From NCBI GenBank assembly GCA_964229545.1, contig CAXRDP010000019.1, forward strand, positions 1-45,147: 45,147 nucleotides of DNA. The letters run 5' to 3'. The notes beneath the pieces are model-generated. The model worked only from the letters and a program-made list of their open reading frames with translations. It ran no database searches and was not told the DNA's origin. The stretch is from UBA724 sp964229545. Lineage in GTDB: Bacteria; Bacteroidota; Bacteroidia; Flavobacteriales; Flavobacteriaceae. Positions within the stretch are counted from its first letter, which is position 1; each line of letters begins with the position of its first letter. The translations under genes were made by a program, and so were the position numbers. Of this stretch, positions 16,935-24,509 are shown one piece after another.

Positions 16935-17795
16935 ATGAAAAAGATTCTCATCCTTTTGGTAGTACCGGCTTTGTTGGCCTCGTGCGTGTCTCAGAAGAAA
17001 TACGCTTCCCTAGAAACTCAACACAAACAAACCAAAGATTTGCTCAACTCTGCAACGGTCAAACTCAACACTTGTATCGATGAAAAAGCTACAAGTGAAG
17101 CTTCTTTGGCGGCGCTTAAAGAGCAAAACAGCTTTTTAAGAGCTAACAACCAAGACTTGATCAACAACATGGGCAACTTGACAACCCTTTCTCAAAAAGG
17201 TGCTGAAAACTTGGAGCGTTCTCTAGAGTCCCTCAAAGAAAAGGACCTTACGATTCGTAAAATGCAGGATGCAGTCACACGTCGTGATTCTGTTACCTTG
17301 GCTTTGGTTACAAGTCTAAAAGGTGCTTTGATTGACATCAATGACTCTGACATCGAAGTAAATGTAGAAAAAGGTGTGGTATTTATCTCCATTTCAGATA
17401 AGTTGCTGTTTAACTCTGGAAGTTATGTAGTGTCCAATAGAGCCAAAGAGGTTTTGGGCAAAGTAGCCACAGTAATGAACGACAAACCCGAAATAGAATT
17501 TATGGTTGAAGGACACACAGACAATGTGCCAATTAGCAACGAAGTATTGCAAGACAATTGGGATCTTAGTGTGAAAAGAGCTACTTCTGTGATACGTGTA
17601 CTTCAAAACGAATTTGGGGTTTCACCAGAACGCATGACAGCCGCAGGACGTAGCTACTATATTCCGTTGGATGACAACGATACCGCTTCTGGAAGAGCTA
17701 AAAACAGAAGAACTCGTATTGTAGTCCTACCAAAACTTGATCAATTCTTTGACTTGATTGAACAAGGCATGGAAGCTGCCACAGCTGGAAACTAA
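16935..17795 (+). CDS. OmpA/MotB-domain lipoprotein with coiled-coil linker
   Basis: This is a peptidoglycan-binding outer-membrane lipoprotein that probably tethers the outer membrane to the cell wall. The ATG at 16935 gives 286 residues starting MKKILILLVVPALLASC with a clean lipobox (LASC, Cys17). Residues about 25-110 are heptad-rich and likely coiled coil. The OmpA C-terminal domain runs from about 140 to 270 with VEGHTDNVPI, WDLSVKRATSVIRVL and the TAAGRS...NRRTRIVV block, which carries the diaminopimelate-binding Asp/Arg residues. It is a single-gene unit: it has its own -7 box and is followed by a strong intrinsic terminator. Such genes are often highly expressed. Confidence 0.93.
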   Translation: MKKILILLVVPALLASCVSQKKYASLETQHKQTKDLLNSATVKLNTCIDEKATSEASLAALKEQNSFLRANNQDLINNMGNLTTLSQKGAENLERSLESLKEKDLTIRKMQDAVTRRDSVTLALVTSLKGALIDINDSDIEVNVEKGVVFISISDKLLFNSGSYVVSNRAKEVLGKVATVMNDKPEIEFMVEGHTDNVPISNEVLQDNWDLSVKRATSVIRVLQNEFGVSPERMTAAGRSYYIPLDDNDTASGRAKNRRTRIVVLPKLDQFFDLIEQGMEAATAGN

Positions 17796-17815
17796 TTTCT
17801 ATTTCTAATAAGTTT

Positions 17816-17846
17816 AAAACGCGACCTTAGGGTTGCGTTTTTTTTT
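17816..17846 (+). terminator. Intrinsic terminator after the OmpA-type gene
   Basis: Stem AAAACGCGACC (17816-17826), loop TTAG, stem GGTTGCGTTTT (17831-17841) with one G-T pair, then a continuous T-run to 17846. It is the best plus-strand terminator in the window and is immediately followed by the -7-like box of the next gene. Confidence 0.9.
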
Positions 17847-17849
17847 GGT

Positions 17850-17857
17850 TAATTTTA
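17850..17857 (+). promoter_or_regulatory. -7-like box TAATTTTA for nnrDE
   Basis: A 7 of 8 match to TAnnTTTG begins four bases after the T-run of the OmpA terminator and ends five bases before the nnrDE ATG. Since the terminator should block readthrough, nnrDE needs its own promoter, and this is the only candidate in the short gap. Confidence 0.4.
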
Positions 17858-17862
17858 GGCAT

Positions 17863-19344
17863 ATGAATGGGCTCCAAAAAATTATTTCTACTGATCAAAT
17901 TAAGGGAGCTGACCTACATACCATCAGTTCACAAAAGATACGTTCTATAGACCTGATGGAAAAGGCAGCCAGTGCTTTTGTACAATACTTGATGACTTTA
18001 CAGATAGCCAATCACAAAATCATAGTTTTTTGTGGATCGGGAAATAACGGAGGCGATGGGCTTGCCATATGCCGAATGCTCATCGAAAACGGCTTTGATG
18101 CCCATGCCTACTTTATAGATACAAATAAAACCCCTACAAACGATTGTAGCGCTAATCTCAAAACATTACACGAAGTCAAAGTGATTGAAAATGAAAGTGA
18201 GATTCCTGAATTCAACCCAACAGATATCATCATTGATGCCCTATTTGGAATTGGCATCCGTGGAAATGTTGAGGGACTAATTTCCGACGTCATCCGTGCA
18301 ATAAACAGTTCAGCCAATACGGTCTATAGTGTCGATATGCCTTCGGGATTGCCCTCAGAAACCATTGCTCAATCTGAAGATGTGGTAAAAGCCGATCTTG
18401 TGATTACATTCCAACGCCCTAAAGCCTCTTTCTTTTTTCCTGAGCACAAAACATTTGTTAAAGACTGGATAGCTATCGACATAGGACTGGACGAAGATTA
18501 TATACAACAGTCAGACTCCAAGACTTTTTATATAAATCATGAAGTTCAACAGTATGTAAAACGTAGGGCGAAATTTTCCCACAAGGGGCACTACGGACAT
18601 GCACTTTTGATGGCAGGGTCATTTGGTAAAATGGGTGCTGCCCTACTCTCCGCACATGCTTGTCTAAAAAGTGGTGTCGGCTTATTGACCACACATGTAC
18701 CCAAATGTGGTGTAAATATTATGCAATCATCTCTGCCAGAAGCCATGTGTATGTCTGACGATTCTGAGGAGTACTTAACCCAATTACCTGACATTTTAGT
18801 ATGTAATGTTCTTGCCATTGGTCCAGGAATAGGCACAGCTACGGAAACTGAAACGATGTTTTTTCAACTTCTAAAAAATGTAAAAGTCCCTAGGGTTATT
18901 GATGCAGATGCAATCAATATACTATCAAAAAATTCCGGATGGATGCCGCACATACCTCAAGGCAGCATTTTAACACCACATATCAAAGAATTCGACAGAT
19001 TGGTGGGAACTTCTTCCCAAACCACAGATCGTTTGATCAAAGCAGCAGAATTTACTGAAAAACACCATTGTGTTATTGTATTAAAAGACGCATGTACTTG
19101 GATAATTGATGACAAAGGCCACAAATACGTTCACGATGGGGGAAACCCAGGCATGGCTACAGCTGGTAGTGGAGACGTACTTACAGGTATCATTACAGGG
19201 CTGTTAGCACAAGGATATTCCTCTGTAGAAGCGGCTTGTATTGCAGTCTATCATCATGGATTGGCGGGAGACAAAGCAGCAAAAACAACAGGTCAAATGG
19301 GTCTTATGGCCTCTGACATTACAAAGCATTTGAAGATTGACTGA
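17863..19344 (+). CDS. nnrDE: Bifunctional NAD(P)H-hydrate epimerase / ADP-dependent NAD(P)H-hydrate dehydratase
   Basis: This is a metabolite-repair enzyme that restores NAD(P)H from its damaged hydrated forms: the N-domain epimerises R- and S-hydrates, the C-domain dehydrates the S form using ADP. The ATG at 17863 (MNGLQKIISTDQIKGAD) gives 493 residues, normal for the fusion. The YjeF-N domain shows CGSGNNGGDGLAICRML at about 57-73 and VDMPSGLPSE; the carbohydrate kinase-like domain has HYGHALLMAGSFGKMGAALL near 243 and the catalytic GSGDVLTGI at about 435-443. An upstream in-frame start at 17833 lies within the terminator and was rejected. It ends five bases from the convergent Sua5-like gene. 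Confidence 0.96.
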   Translation: MNGLQKIISTDQIKGADLHTISSQKIRSIDLMEKAASAFVQYLMTLQIANHKIIVFCGSGNNGGDGLAICRMLIENGFDAHAYFIDTNKTPTNDCSANLKTLHEVKVIENESEIPEFNPTDIIIDALFGIGIRGNVEGLISDVIRAINSSANTVYSVDMPSGLPSETIAQSEDVVKADLVITFQRPKASFFFPEHKTFVKDWIAIDIGLDEDYIQQSDSKTFYINHEVQQYVKRRAKFSHKGHYGHALLMAGSFGKMGAALLSAHACLKSGVGLLTTHVPKCGVNIMQSSLPEAMCMSDDSEEYLTQLPDILVCNVLAIGPGIGTATETETMFFQLLKNVKVPRVIDADAINILSKNSGWMPHIPQGSILTPHIKEFDRLVGTSSQTTDRLIKAAEFTEKHHCVIVLKDACTWIIDDKGHKYVHDGGNPGMATAGSGDVLTGIITGLLAQGYSSVEAACIAVYHHGLAGDKAAKTTGQMGLMASDITKHLKID

Positions 19345-19349
19345 ATCTG

Positions 19350-19961
19350 TCAGCCTTCAAAGATTCCAACACCCTGTCGAATCACATTGACTTCTCCCGA
19401 TGACATATCAACAACGGTTGAAGGTTGGTTGTTGCCGTATCCACTGTCTAAAAACAAATCGATTCTATCTTGCCAATGGACCTCAATTTCATCTGGGTCA
19501 GTAGTGTAGTCGATAATTGAGTCGTCATCATGCAAGGAAGCGGAAGCCAGCGGGTGACCAAGTGCATTTACCAAAGCTTGCGTGATTGAATGATCTGGAA
19601 TACGCACTCCAATGGAAGTCCTTTTACCAAGAGATTTTGGTAGTTTTTGAATCACCGGTAAGATAAATGTGAAGGGCCCCGGAAGGTGGGCTTTAAGTGA
19701 ACGAAATACGACCGTATCCAACTGACCTGTGTGTTCCCCTATTTGACGTATAGAGCTACAAACCAAGCTTACAGGGGTTTTGGAGGGCTTGGCACTTTTC
19801 AATTTGGCCAGTCTGCTGAGTGCTTCTTCATGATACGCATCACATCCCAACGCATAGACAGTGTCTGTGGGATAAATGATAAGACCTCCTTTTTGCAGAA
19901 CCTCAATGGCAGTGGCAATATGTTTGGGGTTGGGATTGTTTTCAAAGACTTGTAGGCGCAT
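19350..19961 (-). CDS. Sua5/YciO/YrdC family protein, putative threonylcarbamoyl-AMP synthase
   Basis: The family includes TsaC/Sua5, which makes threonylcarbamoyl-AMP for the t6A37 modification of ANN-decoding tRNAs. The 203-residue product has GGLIIYPTDTVYALGCDA near 30-47 and LPGPFTFILP near 113, both characteristic. The TsaC/Sua5 KxR...SxN signature is altered: after IxxLKSAKPSKTP it reads VSLVC, as in the YciO branch, so activity should not be assumed. It starts two bases after the UvrD-like helicase stop and is probably translated from the same mRNA. No other t6A gene is present in the window. Confidence 0.85.
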   Translation of the reverse strand: MRLQVFENNPNPKHIATAIEVLQKGGLIIYPTDTVYALGCDAYHEEALSRLAKLKSAKPSKTPVSLVCSSIRQIGEHTGQLDTVVFRSLKAHLPGPFTFILPVIQKLPKSLGKRTSIGVRIPDHSITQALVNALGHPLASASLHDDDSIIDYTTDPDEIEVHWQDRIDLFLDSGYGNNQPSTVVDMSSGEVNVIRQGVGIFEG

Positions 19962-19963
19962 GT

Positions 19964-22261
19964 TTATAGAATTTCGAGTTTGGCAAAGCGAAGCAGTAAA
20001 TTTTTCCTTCCTCCATTTTCAAAGTCGATAAGAGCCTTAGCATCACCGCCTTTACCCTCAACTTCACAAACCACTCCCCTTCCAAAACGACTGTGGTTGA
20101 CCTTGACTCCTTCTCGTATGTCAGAAGTGTCTATCGTTTCGGTTGATTGCGAACGTGCCACGGGTTTTAGCTTGGCTTTGGGAGGTATGGTTTTTTTATG
20201 AGACTTTACGGTTGGTTTTTTAAACCGAACCTTGTCTTTTGGACCGTCACCAAAAATATCCTTGTCCACCAAAGGAGTAAAACGATAGTTATCGTCAAAC
20301 ACTTGGTTGTCAATATAATCAGGATTCAACTCTGTCAAAAAACGACTGGGCTCTGCATCGTTGAGTTTTCCCCATCTGTAACGACACTGGGTGTAGGTCA
20401 AGGTAGCCCGTTTTTCGGCCCTAGTGAGTGCCACATAAAACAAACGTCTTTCCTCTTCGAGTTCTTCTCGAGTGTTCATGTTAAAGGCTGAAGGAAACAA
20501 ATCCTCTTCCATGCCCACCACATACACATGTGGAAATTCAAGCCCTTTGGCCAAGTGTACGGTCATCAGAGCTACTGCGTTTTCTTCCTTTTTTTCATTG
20601 TCGAAATCGGTAGCCAAAGCCACGTCCTCCAAAAACTCCACCAACGAACCCGTAGCATCTACCAACTCGCGCTGACCTTCAACAAAATCCCGAATACCAT
20701 TGAGCAACTCTTCAACATTCTCTACTCGAGTGACTGCTTCTGGAGTGCCTTCTTTTTTAAGCTCTTGTACGATGCCGGTTTTTTTGGTAATCAAATCAGC
20801 TAGTGCAAAAGCATCTTGGGTAGCGTTGGCTGCCTGAAAACTGCGAATCAACACGGCAAAATCACTGAGTTTGGTTTTGGTGCCAGCGTTGATGTTCAAA
20901 GGCAACTCATGCACACGCTCTACCACATCAAAAATTGAAAGATTGTGTGTCTGGGCAGCCACAACAAGTTTGTCTACCGTAGTTTGGCCAATCCCCCGAC
21001 CCGGATAATTAATGACGCGCTTTAGACTTTCCTCATCTTTGGGGTTGACAGTCAGCCGTAGGTAAGCCAACACATCTTTGATTTCCTTGCGCTGGTAAAA
21101 AGACACGCCCCCAAATACCCTGTAAGGGATATTGCGTTTTCGGAGTGCATCTTCGATAGCCCGCGATTGTGCATTGGTTCGATAAAGTACAGCAAATGAC
21201 TCATACTTGAGCTGTTGCTGCATGGATTCCTCAAAAATCGATTGGGCCACATAGCGCCCTTCATCACCATCTGTAGGACTTCGGTGCACTATAATTTGCT
21301 CTCCCTTTTCGTTGGCTGTCCAAACTTCCTTGTCCAATTTGTTTTGGTTGTGGGCGATCAGGCTATTGGCTGCAGAAACAATATTCTGGGTAGATCGGTA
21401 GTTTTGCTCCAATCTGTAGACCTTGGCTTCCGGATAGTCCTTTTGAAAATTGAGAATATTTTGAATATTAGCACCTCGGAACGCATATATACTTTGCGCG
21501 TCATCCCCAACCACACATATATTCTGAAACCGATCTGCCAATGCCCGCACAATTAGATATTGTGAGTGGTTGGTGTCTTGGTACTCATCAACCAATATGT
21601 AGCGAAACCGATCTTGGTATTTGGCCAACACATCGGGAAAACGGTTTAAAAGCTCATTGGTTTTTAATAACAAATCATCAAAATCCATAGCGCCTGCCTT
21701 AAAGCAACGCTCTACATAGGCCTGGTAGATTGCACCCATTTGTGAACGGCGTGCTTCACGGTCGGCTTCGACCAATTCGGGGTTGTTGTAATAAGCCCGA
21801 ACCGTAATCAAACTGTTTTTAAAGGCTGAAATGCGATTGCGAATCTGTTTGGTTTTGTAAATGTCTTTGTCGAGTTTCATCTCTTTGATGATAGAGGCTA
21901 TCAACCGCTCTGAATCTTGCGTGTCATAGATAGTAAAACTCGATGGATAGCCCAATCGATCGGCTTCTGCCCGAAGAATGCGAGCAAAAACAGAGTGAAA
22001 AGTACCCATCCATAGGTTTTTGGCCTCGCTCTCTCCTACTATTTCGGCGATGCGACCCTTCATCTCGCGTGCAGCTTTGTTGGTGAAAGTCAGAGCCAAA
22101 ATTGAAAACGCGTCTACACCTTGTTGCATCAAATAGGCAATACGGTAAGTAAGCACACGCGTTTTCCCCGAACCCGCACCCGCAATCACCATCAGGGGTC
22201 CATCCGTGTGGGTGGTCGGTTGTTGCTGGGCTTCATTGAGTTTGGAAAGATAATCCTGCAC
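19964..22261 (-). CDS. uvrD: UvrD/PcrA-type superfamily 1 DNA helicase
   Basis: This 3'-5' SF1A helicase acts in excision and mismatch repair and in clearing recombination intermediates. The 765-residue protein contains all motifs in order: Walker A GAGSGKT near 28-34, VDEYQDTN, GDDAQSIYAFRGA, LEQNYRST, TVHLAKGLEFPHVYVVGMEEDLFP and ALTRAEKRATLTY. The C-terminus (GVKVNHSRFGRGVV...) is the Tudor-like domain that binds RNA polymerase in PcrA/UvrD. The start is GTG at 22261-22259; an in-frame TAG immediately precedes it and the next ATG lies inside the Walker region. It diverges from recG across 102 bases and leads the Sua5-like gene. Whether to call it PcrA or UvrD is a naming choice. Confidence 0.95.
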   Translation of the reverse strand: MQDYLSKLNEAQQQPTTHTDGPLMVIAGAGSGKTRVLTYRIAYLMQQGVDAFSILALTFTNKAAREMKGRIAEIVGESEAKNLWMGTFHSVFARILRAEADRLGYPSSFTIYDTQDSERLIASIIKEMKLDKDIYKTKQIRNRISAFKNSLITVRAYYNNPELVEADREARRSQMGAIYQAYVERCFKAGAMDFDDLLLKTNELLNRFPDVLAKYQDRFRYILVDEYQDTNHSQYLIVRALADRFQNICVVGDDAQSIYAFRGANIQNILNFQKDYPEAKVYRLEQNYRSTQNIVSAANSLIAHNQNKLDKEVWTANEKGEQIIVHRSPTDGDEGRYVAQSIFEESMQQQLKYESFAVLYRTNAQSRAIEDALRKRNIPYRVFGGVSFYQRKEIKDVLAYLRLTVNPKDEESLKRVINYPGRGIGQTTVDKLVVAAQTHNLSIFDVVERVHELPLNINAGTKTKLSDFAVLIRSFQAANATQDAFALADLITKKTGIVQELKKEGTPEAVTRVENVEELLNGIRDFVEGQRELVDATGSLVEFLEDVALATDFDNEKKEENAVALMTVHLAKGLEFPHVYVVGMEEDLFPSAFNMNTREELEEERRLFYVALTRAEKRATLTYTQCRYRWGKLNDAEPSRFLTELNPDYIDNQVFDDNYRFTPLVDKDIFGDGPKDKVRFKKPTVKSHKKTIPPKAKLKPVARSQSTETIDTSDIREGVKVNHSRFGRGVVCEVEGKGGDAKALIDFENGGRKNLLLRFAKLEIL

Positions 22262-22363
22262 CTAAAATTTTTATGTGAAAATATAAATTCCTCAAGTGAG
22301 TTTCTATCAATCTCCCTGTGGTTTATCAACAGTTTTCAATGGAAAAGATTTATCTTCGTTTGT

Positions 22364-24463
22364 ATGTCAGATGCCTTATTGGAAAAACCCGTTGACTACC
22401 TTAAAGGGGTGGGCCCTAACAGAGCAGAATTGTTACGCAGCGAACTCGGGGTTCACACCTACAAGGACTTGTTGTGTGTATTTCCTAACAGATATATTGA
22501 TAGAACGCGCTTTTACAAAGTCAGTGAGTTGCCCCAATCCCAAGCCGATGTGCAAGTAGTCGGAAAAATCTCGCACATAGAAACCATCACAAAAGGGCGC
22601 CACAAGCGTCTGGTAGCCACTTTTGGAGACGAAACTGGGCAAATGGAATTGGTGTGGTTTAGAGGCATAAAATGGATTCAAAAGAATCTAAAAACAAACA
22701 CCGACTATGTAGCTTTTGGTCGGCTCAACTGGTTTGGAAACCAATGTTCTATAGCGCATCCAGAACTGGACACAGAAATTTCCCAGAACAAGCAAGGAGC
22801 GTTCCAGCCCATTTATCCATCAACAGAAAAGTTGGCCAATCGAGGAATCTCAAATAAAGTCATGCGACAAACGATTGGCAATCTGTTTGAGGAGCTAAAT
22901 GCCAAGTTTTCTGAAACACTTTCAGTTCCTATTAAAAAAGAATTTCAGTTGATAGACAGGTCTGAAGCACTTCGGGCGGTACACTTTCCAAAGAATCAAG
23001 ATGAATTGGCCAAAGCACAATACAGGTTAAAATTTGAAGAATTGTTTTTTATACAGCTGCAATTGCTTCAAAAAAAACAACGCTACAAAAACAAGTTCAA
23101 GGGCTTGGTTTTTGATAAGGTTGGAGATTTTTTTAATACGTTCTACAATCATCATCTTCCCTTTGATTTAACAAACGCACAAAAAAGAGTCATCAAGGAA
23201 ATTCGTACCGACATGGGAAGCAATGCCCAGATGAACCGCCTTCTTCAAGGGGATGTTGGCTCAGGAAAAACGATTGTGGCACTACTTGCCATTTTGATTG
23301 CTTTGGACAATGGGTTTCAAGCCACGTTTGTAGCTCCTACGGAAATCCTGGCCCAACAGCACTTTGCCAGTCTTTCCAGCCTTCTTGCTCCTATGAAAAT
23401 TCAAATAGCCTTACTGACAGGCTCAACAACGCAAGCAACTCGAAAAAAACTACACGAAAATCTTGCCAACGGTACACTCAACATATTGATCGGCACCCAT
23501 GCTGTGTTAGAACCAACCGTAGTTTTTAAAAACCTTGGATTGGCTATCATAGACGAGCAACACAAGTTTGGGGTAGCTCAACGCGCCAAACTTTGGAAAA
23601 AGAATGTCATACCACCTCATGTGTTGGTCATGACAGCCACCCCGATTCCGAGAACGCTAGCCATGACCTTGTATGGTGACTTAGACTTGTCTGTGATCGA
23701 CGAATTACCACCGGGGCGCAAACCTATCACCACAGGGCACCGCACAGACCGTAACAGACTGGCAGTACTTCGTTTTATAAGAGATGAAGTCTCCAAAGGC
23801 AGACAGATTTACATAGTGTATCCATTGATTGAAGAATCTCAAAAAATGGACTACAAAGACCTCATGGACGGGTACGAAAGCATCGTGCGCGACTTCCCAC
23901 AACCCGATTATCAGGTAAGTATCGTTCATGGAAGAATGAAGCCTGAAGACAAAGCTTTTGAGATGAAGCGATTTGTTGAGGGAAAGACACATATTATGGT
24001 AGCCACTACTGTGATAGAGGTGGGTGTAAACGTACCTAACGCATCTGTTATGATTGTAGAAAGTGCGGAACGTTTCGGTTTGTCTCAGTTGCATCAGTTG
24101 CGAGGTCGTGTGGGGCGTGGTGCCGATAAAAGTTACTGTGTATTGATAACCAAAGAGAAATTATCAGATGATGCGGCTACCAGAATTGAGGCCATGGTGC
24201 GTTCCCAAGATGGTTTCGAATTGGCAGAAGTGGATCTCAAACTTCGTGGACCGGGCAACCTGATGGGCACCCAACAAAGTGGTGTCTTGCAGATGGTAAT
24301 AGCAGATTTGGCCAAGGACAAGCATATTTTGGAAAAAGCCCGCTTGGCAGCGACACGCTTACTACAAACAGATACAAGCTTTAGCACAGATGTCAACGCA
24401 CCCGTCTACAAGACCCTTCAACAGCTTGAGCATGGAAAAGGGCTATGGAAGTACATTTCCTAA
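22364..24463 (+). CDS. recG: ATP-dependent DNA helicase RecG
   Basis: RecG remodels stalled replication forks and Holliday junctions. The ATG at 22364 (MSDALLEKPVDYLKGVGPNRA) gives 699 residues, the family norm; the much longer frame to 22121 is antisense to the helicase gene and was rejected. The wedge OB domain occupies about 60-190, followed by helicase motifs GDVGSGKTIVA, APTEILAQQH, IIDEQHKFGVAQR, MTATPIPRTLAMTLYGDLDLS, and the C-terminal RGRVGRG and GPGNLMGTQQSG (TRG region). A 7 of 8 match to the -7 box, TATCTTCG at 22351-22358, ends five bases before the ATG. Confidence 0.98.
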   Translation: MSDALLEKPVDYLKGVGPNRAELLRSELGVHTYKDLLCVFPNRYIDRTRFYKVSELPQSQADVQVVGKISHIETITKGRHKRLVATFGDETGQMELVWFRGIKWIQKNLKTNTDYVAFGRLNWFGNQCSIAHPELDTEISQNKQGAFQPIYPSTEKLANRGISNKVMRQTIGNLFEELNAKFSETLSVPIKKEFQLIDRSEALRAVHFPKNQDELAKAQYRLKFEELFFIQLQLLQKKQRYKNKFKGLVFDKVGDFFNTFYNHHLPFDLTNAQKRVIKEIRTDMGSNAQMNRLLQGDVGSGKTIVALLAILIALDNGFQATFVAPTEILAQQHFASLSSLLAPMKIQIALLTGSTTQATRKKLHENLANGTLNILIGTHAVLEPTVVFKNLGLAIIDEQHKFGVAQRAKLWKKNVIPPHVLVMTATPIPRTLAMTLYGDLDLSVIDELPPGRKPITTGHRTDRNRLAVLRFIRDEVSKGRQIYIVYPLIEESQKMDYKDLMDGYESIVRDFPQPDYQVSIVHGRMKPEDKAFEMKRFVEGKTHIMVATTVIEVGVNVPNASVMIVESAERFGLSQLHQLRGRVGRGADKSYCVLITKEKLSDDAATRIEAMVRSQDGFELAEVDLKLRGPGNLMGTQQSGVLQMVIADLAKDKHILEKARLAATRLLQTDTSFSTDVNAPVYKTLQQLEHGKGLWKYIS

Positions 24464-24485
24464 TCCAAAAAAAAATTCTTAATCG

Positions 24486-24493
24486 TATCTTTG
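24486..24493 (+). promoter_or_regulatory. -7 box TATCTTTG for pheT
   Basis: Full TAnnTTTG match 16 bases before the pheT ATG and 22 bases after the recG stop. No hairpin attenuator or T-box is seen, so control by leader structure is unlikely in a leader of about a dozen bases. Confidence 0.5.
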
Positions 24494-24509
24494 TGCTTTA
24501 TCTGTTTCA

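Noticed and set aside
22121..22363. N-terminal extension of recG by 81 residues
   Set aside because: It is antisense to the UvrD-type helicase N-terminus and has no RecG-like content; the family starts at the ATG at 22364.
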